NCBI RefSeq assembly: GCF_000025545.1
Contig: NC_013889.1
Coordinates: 1,605,501 to 1,669,500, forward strand
Direction of reading: 5' to 3'
From: Thioalkalivibrio sp. K90mix
GTDB taxonomy: Bacteria > Pseudomonadota > Gammaproteobacteria > Ectothiorhodospirales > Ectothiorhodospiraceae
DNA: 64,000 nucleotides
The position numbers were made by a program, and so were the translations under genes. The notes below the pieces were generated by a model. That model was not told the origin of the DNA. It did not search any database and worked only from the letters and a program-made list of their open reading frames with translations. This document shows positions 54,905 to 63,346 of the stretch, in pieces; position 1 is the first letter of the stretch; the number at the start of each line of letters is the position of its first letter.

Positions 54905-56210
54905 CGGTTCTCCACCGCATTGCGTGGGACAGGATCCACAACATCATTGCGCTGTATGCCAGAACGCCGATCACTGAGAACAGCGCAACGGCCCAGAGAT
55001 CGCTTCCAAACCAGTAGAACCCGACAACTAGCCCCAAAGCTTTTGCACCGGTGCTGAACAGCTCGTACACAAGCAAACCACGCTGAATACCAAGAACTGG
55101 AACAGCCGCAACGGCGGGCTTGTTGATGAAGTTAAACAGGAAGAACAGCGCCAGCCAACGGGCGTACTCGCCCGCCATCACCCAATCCACACCAAACACG
55201 AGACCGAAAAACCAAGGGCCAAATACGACAACTAGGCCGAAAGGGACAATACCGATCGCCAGCAACGCACCGGTCGCCTGCACGATATGGCGCGGAAGAT
55301 TCTCGCCATTGTGGGCGGCTTCCGTGATACGTGGATAGAACACGTCATTCACGGCCTTGCCAATGAGGGTCGTGGGCATACCCATGACCATCTTCGCCAG
55401 CGTGTAAAACCCCGCCGCCACCGGGCCGAAGAACGCCGCAAGCATCAGCACCGGCAGGCTTTGCGAGGCGGCATTGATGAAGTTCTGTGGCGCACGGTAC
55501 AGCGGGAAATCACGGTGCCGATGCGCTAGTTCTCTCAGAGGTGTATGCGAGCCATCTACGCCCTCGGCTGCTTCTGCCTGGTAGCGCCTGCGCGCACCGA
55601 TAAACAGCAGGGCGGCATGCAGCGCGTGGCCCAGCGTGGCCAGCACGATGAGTACGGCTCCAACCGGATGCAGCCAGCCGATGCCGCTTTTGGCGCTGTT
55701 CAGGATTAGCGAATGCGCGACCGCGGAGCGGGCGACCACGCCGAATTGCTTCTTGCGGATCAGCCATTGCTGGGCGATCTGCATCCACGCGGCGAAGAGC
55801 ATCGCCACGGGGATCAGAAACAGGTAGCCGGCAACGGATTCGGCGCCGAGCGTTACCGTCAGCCAGTCGCCACCGAACGCCAGCAGCGCGGCAGCCAATA
55901 GCGCGACGCCAAACGAAAGGATGGCGGACAGGCGGACCAGGCCCAGTGCGTCGCGATCTTCGCGTGGCAGAACGATGGCGATGGGGTAGGCCAGCGCAGC
56001 AACCGGAATGGCGACGGCCACGATCGCCATGAAGGTGCCCAGCAGGCCGAACGCCTCCGGCCCATAGATGCGCGTGATGAGCGGGGCGAAGGCTATGGTA
56101 ATGGCCTGTGCGCCGGCGGTGCCGGAGGCGACTACCGCCACATTGCGCGCAAAGCGGCTGCGCCATAAGCGGTCGAACGCGCGCCGCGGGAGGGCCATTG
56201 CGTTACTCAT
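54888..56210 (-). CDS. Polysaccharide flippase (Wzx-like, MOP superfamily)
   Basis: About 440 residues with 12-14 hydrophobic helices. The N-terminus NVAVVASGTAGAQAITIAFAPLITRIYGPEAFGLLG is the family lead, and later PQNFINAASQSLPVLMLAAFFGPVAAGFYTLAKMV is characteristic. It flips lipid-linked repeats across the inner membrane. The ATG at 56210 is preferred because it matches the family start; the frame runs up to 56258. It works with the Wzy-like EpsG protein and Wzz, both in this window. Confidence 0.93.
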   Translation of the reverse strand: MSNAMALPRRAFDRLWRSRFARNVAVVASGTAGAQAITIAFAPLITRIYGPEAFGLLGTFMAIVAVAIPVAALAYPIAIVLPREDRDALGLVRLSAILSFGVALLAAALLAFGGDWLTVTLGAESVAGYLFLIPVAMLFAAWMQIAQQWLIRKKQFGVVARSAVAHSLILNSAKSGIGWLHPVGAVLIVLATLGHALHAALLFIGARRRYQAEAAEGVDGSHTPLRELAHRHRDFPLYRAPQNFINAASQSLPVLMLAAFFGPVAAGFYTLAKMVMGMPTTLIGKAVNDVFYPRITEAAHNGENLPRHIVQATGALLAIGIVPFGLVVVFGPWFFGLVFGVDWVMAGEYARWLALFFLFNFINKPAVAAVPVLGIQRGLLVYELFSTGAKALGLVVGFYWFGSDLWAVALFSVIGVLAYSAMMLWILSHAMRWRTDAKTS

Positions 56211-56687
56211 GCCGACGCGCTGCTGCCATGGGCGTTGCGAGCGCAAACCGATTGCCACGCGGTGGGGCCGCTCGCAATGACGGATGGTTTGAGGACGTAA
56301 TGGGTTGGCACGTTATGGCTGTCCGATCCGGTAGTGCTCAGGATGGCACTCAAACTAACTGGCGCTGCCGGCAAAGTGAGCTGTTCGCGGGCGAGCCCGC
56401 TCCTACACGTGCTTTATGTTTCGGCGAGCGGAGGTCTCGTCGTGGCCACGCATCGAGGTCGGTGGCGCTCCGGGAGACTGCCGCGTCGCTGCGCTCCTCG
56501 CAGTGACGCGGGGTGTGTTCTTCGGCATCCACCCTACCCCCACACCACATAAGCCGCCCCACCTCGGTCATCCCGGAAACCGCGGAGCGGTTATCCGGGA
56601 TCTCGTGCGTTTGGGGCTTCCTTATCGCTGGAGATCCCGGGTCTTCGCTTTGCTGCGGCCTGGAGGACGTTAAACCGCCCTTCTGGG
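56211..56687. repeat. Repeat-rich gap upstream of wzx
   Basis: No gene is evident. It contains TTGCGAGCGCAAACCGATTG and GGGCCGCTCGCAATGACG (56229-56282), GCGGGCGAGCCCGCTCCTAC (56388-56406), GCGTCGCTGCGCTCCTCGCAG then TGACG (about 56485-56508) and a plus-oriented copy of the CCGGAAACCGC-GAGCGGTTATCCGGGATC family (56568-56668). Confidence 0.75.
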
Positions 56688-57101
56688 TCAACGCGGAATC
56701 CGGTGCACGCGTAGGCCAGGGATCTTCTCAAAGTCGCCATCGCCCGTTACGAAAGCCCCGTCCGGATTGACCGCGAGCAGGGACGCCGCTTGAATGGCAT
56801 CGGGTGTACGCAACCCATGGTGCGCGCGCAGCTCCGTGGCCTTGTCCAGAACGACCGTATCGAGCGCAATGACCGACAAGCCTGGATCGGTAAAAAACGT
56901 ATCCAGCTGCTCCAGCGCCTGGGTATCCGATTCGCGCAGCGGACGCTCGCGGCATTCCAGCCGGCTTAATGCCGATACCGCCAACGTAGGCGTTGCGTCT
57001 CTGCGCCCCAGGTCCTTTAGCACCTGGCGGACCGCCGATCGGGTACGCGCATCACCTTCCAGCAAATAAATGATGGCACTGGCATCAAGAAACGCCAGCA
57101 T
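56688..57101 (-). CDS. PIN-domain toxin (VapC-like)
   Basis: A 137-residue PIN protein from ATG 57101: LAFLDASAIIYLLEG (Asp), LSRLECRERPL (Glu), GLRTPDAIQAASLL (Asp) and FVTGDGDFEKIPGLRV. The start overlaps the antitoxin stop (TGATG). The frame is open for 34 codons upstream, but this part is antitoxin sequence in another frame. It appears intact. Confidence 0.9.
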   Translation of the reverse strand: MLAFLDASAIIYLLEGDARTRSAVRQVLKDLGRRDATPTLAVSALSRLECRERPLRESDTQALEQLDTFFTDPGLSVIALDTVVLDKATELRAHHGLRTPDAIQAASLLAVNPDGAFVTGDGDFEKIPGLRVHRIPR

Positions 57102-57376
57102 CAATCGGGCCAGCCTTCGCGCTCCGCTTGCAGCTCGCGATCGAGCTCCGAACGGCTTCGCGCCACGACCCTTGGTGCATCGTCTTTCAGCAATCGATCC
57201 CACAGGCGCTGCCGAGCCTCTACGCCAGCCGACAGACGCTGGTAGGCGTCTTCGCTCAAAATCACGTATCGGGGCCGATTGCGCTGGATCACATGCACCG
57301 GTCCGTTCTCCAATGCCTGGTCCACCGCACTGATCCCGCGACGCTTGATCTCCTGCGCCGAGATTACGTTGTCCAT
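57101..57376 (-). CDS. Phd/YefM-type antitoxin
   Basis: A 91-residue protein from ATG 57376: MDNVISAQEIKRRGISAVDQ then ALENGPVHVIQRNRPRYVIL and SEDAYQRL, the classical Phd fold for binding DNA and toxin. It is coupled to the PIN toxin gene. A CAGTACT/AGTACTG palindrome lies just upstream as a likely autorepression site. The Phd-type antitoxin with a PIN toxin is a known combination. Confidence 0.92.
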   Translation of the reverse strand: MDNVISAQEIKRRGISAVDQALENGPVHVIQRNRPRYVILSEDAYQRLSAGVEARQRLWDRLLKDDAPRVVARSRSELDRELQAEREGWPD

Positions 57377-57384
57377 ATGCGCTC

Positions 57385-57404
57385 CAGTACTCGTTTTAGT
57401 ACTG
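57385..57404. promoter_or_regulatory. Palindromic operator of the Phd/PIN pair
   Basis: CAGTACT and AGTACTG arms (57385-57391 and 57398-57404) separated by CGTTTT lie 9 bases before the antitoxin ATG. This is the usual place and form of a Phd autoregulatory site. Confidence 0.7.
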
Positions 57405-57480
57405 AGCATAGCACCTCGAACAACCCGACCAGGCCCCGGGACTGAACCGGCCGTCTCTGGGGAGCCCCCCAAGGGCGCCT

Positions 57481-57660
57481 TCCCAGAAACCGCAGAGCGG
57501 TTATCCGGGCAACCCCAGCCGCTGGCGATCCCGGCTCTTCGCTTCGCTGCGGCCGGGACGCCCGTTGGGCTGCGGTGGCTTCGGACCTGTAGGAGCCGAG
57601 CCTCTCGGCGATTGGGGCGTTGGACAGGCCGATCGCCCAGAGGGCTGGGCTCCTACGGGT
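57481..57660. repeat. CCGGAAACCGC-type repeat and REP pair
   Basis: AGAAACCGCAGAGCGGTTATC then GGCGATCCCGGCTCTTCGC at 57481-57560, followed by the REP TGTAGGAGCCGAGCCTCTCG then GCGATT at 57589-57614, and its inverted partner ATCGCCCAGAGGGCTGGGC then TCCTACGG at 57631-57658. Confidence 0.8.
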
Positions 57661-57781
57661 ACATGGCCCGGTGCTGTTTACGGTTGCGGATGAAGCCCAT
57701 GGCTTCGAGCTTGGGCAGGATGTGATGGGCGGCTTCGTCCGAGCCCATGTCGCGGGTGTCGATGCGCTTGCGCGCTTTTAC
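57653..57781 (-). pseudogene. C-terminal gene fragment next to vapC
   Basis: A short frame without a start: VKARKRIDTRDMGSDEAAHH then ILPKLEAMGFIRNRKQHRAM and YP. It ends at a TAG that belongs to the GTAG of the REP. It looks like the winged-helix tail of a lost gene whose origin I cannot name. It overlaps the end of vapC by a few bases. Confidence 0.35.
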
Positions 57782-58158
57782 CTCAAAACCTGAATGGCGA
57801 TCCCCAAGTCCAACTGACCCCACGCTCGGTCGGCGGTCAGCACAGGGAGTGCCTTGTCCATCGCCAGGGCAATACAGGCCCGGTCGGCCATCGACAGCCC
57901 GTGCTGCCGGGAAGGCTCCCAGAGCTGTGCGGCCAACGCGGCTTGTTCCGCTGTGAAGGGCTCGAAAAGCAGCCCGACATCGGCAAACTCCTGCTGCATT
58001 CCCTGGATACTCACCTTGCGCTGGAGCGATTTCTGCATCACTTCGGACCAGTTCACGGTCGAGACGCAGCTACCATCCAAAACGGCTGCCACGTGGTCGC
58101 CACCCGGCTCGTCATGCAGAAAGGCCAACAATGCCGAAGCATCCAGTACCGTGGTCAT
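57778..58158 (-). CDS. VapC-type PIN toxin
   Basis: 126 residues: TTVLDASALLAFLHDEPGGD (Asp), VNWSEVMQKSLQR (Glu), GLSMADRACIALAM (Asp) and VLTADRAWGQLDL. The start overlaps the stop of the AbrB-type antitoxin gene by 4 bases. Intact. Confidence 0.93.
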   Translation of the reverse strand: MTTVLDASALLAFLHDEPGGDHVAAVLDGSCVSTVNWSEVMQKSLQRKVSIQGMQQEFADVGLLFEPFTAEQAALAAQLWEPSRQHGLSMADRACIALAMDKALPVLTADRAWGQLDLGIAIQVLR

Positions 58159-58418
58159 GGAGCCTTGCGTTCGCGCGTCGCCTCGGACCGCCGCTCGTCG
58201 ATCAGCTCATCCACAAGGCTGACGTCCCTGGGGATGTGCTTGAACCGGTCGCGCAACCGTCTCTCGACGAGTTCTCGCCGTTCCAGCACCAAGCTCTCGC
58301 CAACCAGGCGCGCGATCAAGCGGTCGCCGGCTTGCAGCTTGAGCGTCTTGCGCAGCCCCGCGGGAATAACTACGCGGCCCTGAGCCCCTACCTGGACTTC
58401 GTTATCTTGATGTGCCAT
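58155..58418 (-). CDS. AbrB-type VapB antitoxin
   Basis: 87 residues: DNEVQVGAQGRVVIPAGLRK then TLKLQAGDRLIARLVGESLV, the swapped-hairpin DNA-binding domain, then a toxin-binding tail with FKHIPRDVSLVDELIDERR. Forms an operon with the PIN toxin at 57778-58158. Confidence 0.92.
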   Translation of the reverse strand: MAHQDNEVQVGAQGRVVIPAGLRKTLKLQAGDRLIARLVGESLVLERRELVERRLRDRFKHIPRDVSLVDELIDERRSEATRERKAP

Positions 58419-58549
58419 CAGTCGTTCCTCATGCCACTAACCACTAGAAGGTGACACGCACTCGTCCGGCGCGCAAGAACGACGGGGGCAGATCAGTTCT
58501 TCACGGTTCTACGTTTCGCGGCGGCCGGGACGCCCTCCCACTCCTACGT

Positions 58550-58650
58550 CATTCCGGAAACCGCGGAGCGGTTATCCGGGATCTTCCACGTCCGGGCAGC
58601 CCCACCGCTGGAGATCCCGGCTCTTCGCTTCGCGGCGGCCGGGATGACCG
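58550..58650. repeat. CCGGAAACCGC-type repeat
   Basis: ATTCCGGAAACCGCGGAGCGG then TTATCCGGGATC at the left, and GAGATCCCGGCTCTTCGC then GGCGGCCGGGATGA at the right, a complete copy. The rest of 58419-58835 has no gene I can support. Confidence 0.8.
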
Positions 58651-58835
58651 GGTGCGAGGACGGCTACGCCCGGGGTGGCGGGGTGGGAGGAAGCTACAGC
58701 CGAGACGACGGAGGGGGCAGGCTCCGGTCGGGATGACGGGTCGGGGTAGCGCTGGACGCCACAGTCGCCCAGGGATCCGGTCTCCAGTTCAAAGACACGG
58801 CATTTACCGTACGGGAACCCGTTGCCTGCCGACGC

Positions 58836-59108
58836 CTATACTGTTCCCTGGCGATAGACCGCATTGCGGTGTGCCACGCGGACGACAAGCACCCGGAACC
58901 GGTTATCCTCTATCGATGCAATGACACGGTATGGGCCGACGCGGTAGCGCCAGTATTCGCCCAGTTCTCCAGTAAGCGATTTACCCAATCGGCGCGGGTC
59001 GTCAAGTGGCGCAACCCGCTCGTTCAGGTATTTAAGAATCCGGTGGGCCGCCTGTTTGTCCAGCCCGCGGAGATCCTTCTCTACGCGCTTGTCGAACTCA
59101 ATCGTCCA
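58836..59108 (-). pseudogene. RelE-type toxin without a start codon
   Basis: The frame reads WTIEFDKRVEKDLRGLDKQA then AHRILKYLNERVAPLDDPRR, LGKSLTGELGEYWRYRVGPY and RVIASIEDNRFRVLVVRVAH, ending NAVYRQGTV, a full RelE/ParE fold. Two codons before the first W is a TGA created by the MITE junction, and no ATG, GTG or TTG lies in frame nearby. The antitoxin is intact on the other side of the MITE. So the toxin has lost its start and probably its translation. Confidence 0.85.
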
Positions 59109-59115
59109 ACTTCAG

Positions 59116-59381
59116 GGAGACGCTGACCGATTCGTACGTTCGCGTTGGCGCCCCATTTTTTCCGCGACCAGGCGTGTCGCGCAGACCGGTAGTGGTTCTA
59201 CCGGCAAGCGGCGCAAAGCAGGATCGGGAAAAATGGGGCCCAACCCCGGAGGGGCTCGGCCGATTTTGCCCGCTGACGGCGTTCCGGCTCCCTTGTGCAG
59301 AGTGACTGCACGGCGGTCACCGCGCCTTGTCAGCAAGCAAAATAGACTCGAGCGCGAACGCGCGAATCGATCAGCGTCTCC
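59116..59381. mobile_element. MITE copy 3 (266 bp)
   Basis: Ends GGAGACGCTGACCGATTCG and its near complement CGAATCGATCAGCGTCTCC. The interior resembles copy 1 in the same orientation. The flanks TCAG and CTTG do not match, so no clear target duplication is seen. It sits between a RelB-type antitoxin and its RelE toxin. Confidence 0.85.
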
Positions 59382-59592
59382 CTTGCTGGCGCCTCATTTC
59401 ATCCATGGAGACCGTCTCGCCGCTTCCCTTGCGGTGGTCAATCAGGCGCTGCTCGGCCAAGTAGATGTCTTCAAGGTCTTCCAGATGCTGAACGATCGCC
59501 TCACGCGCGTAGTAGCTCTTGCTACGACCTGTGGCCTTGGCCAGGGCAGCCAGGCGTTCTTCCACATCTTCAGGCAGACGCAAAGCCAGCAT
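59371..59592 (-). CDS. RelB-type antitoxin (ribbon-helix-helix)
   Basis: About 73 residues from ATG 59592: MLALRLPEDVEERLAALAKA then TGRSKSYYAREAIVQHLEDL, a ribbon-helix-helix domain with a tail EDIYLAEQRLIDHRKGSGET. The last residues (about GRR) and the stop are supplied by the MITE end, so the natural C-terminus has changed. It lies just downstream of a perfect palindrome that is probably its own operator. RelE partner broken. Confidence 0.88.
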   Translation of the reverse strand: MLALRLPEDVEERLAALAKATGRSKSYYAREAIVQHLEDLEDIYLAEQRLIDHRKGSGETVSMDEMRRQQGRR

Positions 59593-59612
59593 GGGGATCA
59601 CCTCCGAGAAAT

Positions 59613-59630
59613 TGCTATACAAGTATAGCA
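59613..59630. promoter_or_regulatory. Palindromic operator of the relBE-type pair
   Basis: Perfect arms TGCTATAC and GTATAGCA around AA, 21 bases before the ATG at 59592, containing a TATAC-type -10. A usual position for antitoxin autorepression. Confidence 0.7.
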
Positions 59631-59762
59631 CGGCGCACGACTACCCCAGTTCGACAGGTGTCGCACCGACATGATCCCAACGGCACCGACCATGGCCTTT
59701 TCCTCCGCGCCCCCACGAACTCCCTACGGTTCGTCCTCCCGGAAGTCGCACCCCCAGGGCCA

Positions 59763-60000
59763 TCATCCCGGAAACCGCGTAGCGGTTATCTGGGATCTCC
59801 AACGCGGACGGTGCCCCAACCGCTGAGGATCCCGGCTCTCCGCTTCGCCGCGGCCGGGATGACGGTGGGGACGGGTGGTCCGCACAGATGACGGTTGGCG
59901 TGACGCTGAGCCGCGCCCCGTAGGAGCCTGCTCGCAGGCGAAGCCCCTGCCCGCGTCCGACTCTGGCAGGGGCTTCGCCGCCAAGGCGGCTCCTACGGAT
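59763..60000. repeat. CCGGAAACCGC-type repeat and REP pair
   Basis: CATCCCGGAAACCGCGTAGC then GGTTATCTGGGATC and GATCCCGGCTCTCCGC then CGCGGCCGGGATGAC (59763-59863). Then the REP GTAGGAGCCTGCTCGCAGGC then GAAGCCCC (59921-59950) and its inverted partner GGGCTTCGCCGCCAAGGCGG then CTCCTACGG (59968-59999). No gene in 59632-59992. Confidence 0.8.
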
Positions 60001-60352
60001 TGCGGGGCTCCGGGGCTACGGCCTCGGGCCTCGCGTCCCGGAGCTCGGCGCGGAGTTGTTCGATCTCGGTCATCAGGGCTTCATGTTCGACGCGTTTGCG
60101 CTGGAGCAGCGCGTACGCCAGGCGGGCCTTTTCCTGCAGGCCGTTGGGCGTGAGCTTGTACAGATAGGCCGAGCGGTTGTCGGAGCGGCGAAAGTTCTGC
60201 GCCTTGACCCAGCCGCGGTCGAGCACGGCCTTGAGCGCGTAGTGGGTCTTGCCCACGGACAGCCCCAGCGAACGCGCCAGCTGGCGCTGGCTCATGTCCG
60301 GCTCCTGCTCCAGCAGACGGAGCACTTCCAGATGAAGATCTTCTTCTATCAA
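59993..60352 (-). CDS. EPS-associated MarR-family regulator
   Basis: This 119-residue regulator has a winged-helix domain (LHLEVLRLLEQEPDMSQRQLARSLGLSVGKTHYALKAVLDRGWV) followed by YLYKLTPNGLQEKARL and a coiled tail with a variable end. It matches the family called EPS-associated MarR regulators, often found beside exopolysaccharide operons. The start is TTG at 60352. It is divergent from wzz and shares the intergenic region, where a perfect 21-bp palindrome lies. It probably regulates wzz or the EPS genes. Confidence 0.85.
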   Translation of the reverse strand: MIEEDLHLEVLRLLEQEPDMSQRQLARSLGLSVGKTHYALKAVLDRGWVKAQNFRRSDNRSAYLYKLTPNGLQEKARLAYALLQRKRVEHEALMTEIEQLRAELRDARPEAVAPEPRNP

Positions 60353-60453
60353 TGAGTTACCGGGGTTAAAGGCGGCGTTCGGGCACGCTACCGCCGGGAC
60401 GGTGCGCCCGGTTCTTGCGGGCCCGCCACGGCTGGGGGAAGCACATTTTGTAG

Positions 60454-60474
60454 TGCGTTCACAATGTGAACGCA
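60454..60474. promoter_or_regulatory. Perfect palindrome between marR and wzz
   Basis: TGCGTTCACA and TGTGAACGCA arms (60454-60463 and 60465-60474) around a single A. It lies about 100 bases before the marR TTG and about 160 before the wzz ATG. By position and symmetry it is the best candidate operator for the EPS regulator. The rest of 60353-60636 holds no gene. Confidence 0.7.
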
Positions 60475-60636
60475 GTCTCGATTAGACCATAGAGGGGCCA
60501 CTAGACGCAAAGAAGTAAGTGCCTCTGGCAGCGATCAGTGGTACCTGTCCAACCCCCAAGGAATAGGCATCTTCAGTTCATTTCTGATTAGGATTCAGCG
60601 ACAATCACAGCCCCGTGATAACTGCCTGGACACTCG

Positions 60637-61752
60637 ATGTCGACGAAAGACTCATCCCCCACAAGCGAAACCCGCACCAGTGGTGACCGACCCGATCCCG
60701 GCAACCATTCGCGATACGACGACGAGATCAGCCTTGTTGATCTGTGGAACGTGCTGTCCAGGCGCAAGTGGTGGATTGCCGCTGTGACCATTGCAGTCCT
60801 GCTCCTCGGCACGTTATACGGCTTCCTTAAGACCCCCTCGTACAGCTTTCAGACAACCATCCAGCTGGGCCAAGACGACCGGGGAAATCCGGTTGAGGAC
60901 CCAAACGTGACGGTTACGTTCCTCAATAACGTCCTAATACCAGGCATTTGGCGTGATCTCCTCGCGGACAGCCCGGAGACCAGACCACCAGAGGCCAGTG
61001 CACGGTACGTGGATGGAACCGAGTACGTCCACCTGACGACATCAGCGCCAATGGACCGCAAAGAGGCGGTTGAACAACTCCACACGCTCACTACACGCGC
61101 GCTTCGTCAGAATCACGTTCAACACATTGACGATATTCGCGCGGAACTCGCCGATCAACGTCGTGAGCAAGAGCTACAGCACGCAGCCCAACTCGAGCAG
61201 CTGCAAGGCGACCTAGACTCGATCACCGAACATAAGGAACGTGCCACATCGCGACTGGAATTGCTGACAGAAGAACGCGCCCTATTGGAAGAACAGATCG
61301 ATGGCCTTCACCCCCTTCGGGAGCAACTGGACGCGGCCCTCGCGGACACGGATCAGAGCGCCGCACCGTTGTGGAGCATGATGCCCCTAACCTCAATCGT
61401 GGACATGCGTTATAGCGCAGAAAGGCGTTTGCGGACCGAGCTTCCAGATCACGTACAGGAAGTTGAGCAGCGCCTCAGTGAACTGGAGTCCTCAAGCGAA
61501 CGCATCGCATCACAGATGGAGCGAGAACAGAGCCGCCACGAAATAGCGATGGCTGCCCTGGATCGCAGAGAACAACGGGTTCGCGAAACGGTCGCCCGCG
61601 GATCGGATTATGCGTTGGCATCAAACACGCCAGAGGGTCCTGGACGATCCCTGTTCGTGGCTCTGTCTCTCATACTCGGCCTGATGCTGGGTGTCTTCGG
61701 GGCGTTTTTCCGTGAGTTTCTGGCGAACGTGCGGGCAACAGAAGCCAACTAG
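60637..61752 (+). CDS. Wzz-type chain-length determinant protein
   Basis: A 371-residue Wzz/PCP protein: cytoplasmic N-terminus with EISLVDLWNVLSRRKWW, first membrane helix IAAVTIAVLLLGTLYGFL, a long periplasmic coiled-coil part (about 100-320; QRREQELQHAAQLEQLQGDL, QVEQRL-like stretches), and a second membrane helix SLFVALSLILGLMLGVFGAF. It sets polymer length with the Wzy-type polymerase. No tyrosine-kinase domain is present. It is divergent from marR and converges towards the ugd gene. Confidence 0.88.
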   Translation: MSTKDSSPTSETRTSGDRPDPGNHSRYDDEISLVDLWNVLSRRKWWIAAVTIAVLLLGTLYGFLKTPSYSFQTTIQLGQDDRGNPVEDPNVTVTFLNNVLIPGIWRDLLADSPETRPPEASARYVDGTEYVHLTTSAPMDRKEAVEQLHTLTTRALRQNHVQHIDDIRAELADQRREQELQHAAQLEQLQGDLDSITEHKERATSRLELLTEERALLEEQIDGLHPLREQLDAALADTDQSAAPLWSMMPLTSIVDMRYSAERRLRTELPDHVQEVEQRLSELESSSERIASQMEREQSRHEIAMAALDRREQRVRETVARGSDYALASNTPEGPGRSLFVALSLILGLMLGVFGAFFREFLANVRATEAN

Positions 61753-61795
61753 TACCCGTTTCTCACAGTTGATCATGCCGACCACCCTTCCGCTA

Positions 61796-61946
61796 TCACC
61801 GCGGAAACCGCGCATCTGTGATCCGGGGTCTCGCACGTTCGGGCCGCGCCAACGTGGGAGATCCCGGCTCTACGCTTCGCTTCGGCCGGGATGATGGGGG
61901 CGCGGGGTGACGTCTGCATGCCCCCCATGACATGTGGGAGCGGACC
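61796..61946. repeat. CCGGAAACCGC-type repeat, diverged, and REP
   Basis: ATCACCGCGGAAACCGCGCA then TCTGTGATCCGGGGTC and GAGATCCCGGCTCTACGC then TTCGGCCGGGATGAT (61796-61895), and GTGGGAGCGGACCTG at about 61932-61946. Confidence 0.7.
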
Positions 61947-61954
61947 TGGGTGGA

Positions 61955-63121
61955 TCAATCGCTGTTGAAGAGGTCGCGGGTGTAGATCTTGTCGGTCTGG
62001 TCGCGGATGTCGTCGGTGATGCGGTTGGCGACGATGACGTCGGACACGCGCTTGAACTCGTCGAGATCGCGGATGACGCGGGAGCGGTAGAACTCGTCGT
62101 CGGGCAGCTCCGGCTCGTACACGACAACCTCGATGCCCTTGGCCTTGATGCGCTTCATTACGCCCTGGATGGCGGAGGCGCGGAAGTTGTCGGAGCCGCT
62201 CTTCATCACCAGGCGGTAGATGCCGACGACCTTGGGGTTGCGGCGGATGATGGCATCGGCGACGAAGTCCTTGCGGGTGCGGTTGGCATCGACGATGGCG
62301 CCGATGATGTTGTTGGGGATCTCGTCGTAGTTGGCCAGCAGCTGCTTGGTGTCCTTCGGCAGGCAGTAGCCACCGTAGCCGAAGGACGGGTTGTTGTAGT
62401 GGCTGCCGATGCGCGGGTCCAGGCACACACCGTCGATGATCTGGCGGGTATCCAGGCCGTGGATCTCGGCGTAGCTGTCCAGCTCGTTGAAGTAGGCCAC
62501 GCGCATGGCCAGATACGTGTTGGCGAACAGCTTGATCGCCTCGGCCTCGGTGGAATTGGTGAACAGGATCGGGATGTCGTCGTCCACCGCCCCTTCGGCC
62601 AGCAGGCCGGCGAAGGTCTCGGCCCGTTCGGACTGTTCGCCGACGATAATCCGCGAGGGGTGCAGGTTGTCGTACAGCGCCCTGCCCTCGCGCAGGAACT
62701 CCGGCGAGAACAGGATGTTGTCGGTTTCCATCTGCGCCTTGATCTCGCGCGTGTAGCCGACCGGCACGGTGGACTTGATGACCATGGTGGCCTGTGGGTT
62801 GGCCGCCAGTACGTCGCGGATGACCGACTCCACCGTGGAGGTGTTGAAGTAGTTGGTCTGCGGGTCGTAGTCCGTGGGAGTCGCGATGATGATGAAGTCC
62901 GCGTCGGCGAACGCCTCCTGCTTGTCCAGCGTAGCCTTGAGGTTCAGCTCGCGGTTCTCGAGGAAATCCTGGATCTCGGCGTCGATGATCGGGGACTGCC
63001 TGCGGTTGATCTGCTCGACTTTCTCCGGCACCACGTCCAGCGCCACCACCTCGTGGTGCTGCGCGAGCAGGACGGCATTGGAGAGCCCGACATAGCCGGT
63101 TCCGGCGACTGCGATTTTCAT
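61955..63121 (-). CDS. UDP-glucose/UDP-sugar 6-dehydrogenase (Ugd-like)
   Basis: A 388-residue nucleotide-sugar dehydrogenase from ATG 63121: [94 protein letters not shown], and the catalytic [15 protein letters not shown] with Cys. This is the short Ugd class (E. coli Ugd is 388 residues) giving UDP-glucuronate. A frame extension to 63247 is REP sequence and rejected. It lies downstream of the CapD-like gene in the EPS region. Confidence 0.93.
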   Translation of the reverse strand: MKIAVAGTGYVGLSNAVLLAQHHEVVALDVVPEKVEQINRRQSPIIDAEIQDFLENRELNLKATLDKQEAFADADFIIIATPTDYDPQTNYFNTSTVESVIRDVLAANPQATMVIKSTVPVGYTREIKAQMETDNILFSPEFLREGRALYDNLHPSRIIVGEQSERAETFAGLLAEGAVDDDIPILFTNSTEAEAIKLFANTYLAMRVAYFNELDSYAEIHGLDTRQIIDGVCLDPRIGSHYNNPSFGYGGYCLPKDTKQLLANYDEIPNNIIGAIVDANRTRKDFVADAIIRRNPKVVGIYRLVMKSGSDNFRASAIQGVMKRIKAKGIEVVVYEPELPDDEFYRSRVIRDLDEFKRVSDVIVANRITDDIRDQTDKIYTRDLFNSD

Positions 63122-63176
63122 CCCTGGATCCTTCGGTTGTTCAGTGTTGATGTTTGGCCTGTGGACACCTGTTTGC

Positions 63177-63262
63177 CTGTAGGAGCGGGCCTGTCCGCGA
63201 AGCCTCCTGCCAAAGCTCCATACGCCGGCAGGAGGCTTCGCCTGCAAGCAGGCTCCTACAAA
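63177..63262. repeat. REP pair before the CapD-like gene
   Basis: TGTAGGAGCGGGCCTGTCCG then CGAAGCCTCCTGCC at 63178-63211, and inverted GGCAGGAGGCTTCGCCTGCA then AGCAGGCTCCTACA at 63229-63261. Rest of 63122-63346 empty. Confidence 0.82.
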
Positions 63263-63346
63263 GAAGGGGCCTGAGGGCGTTTGAGCGAAGAATACACAAG
63301 CGATTTCGCGTGTGTGAGGAACGGGTACTCAGGAATCGCACCCGTG

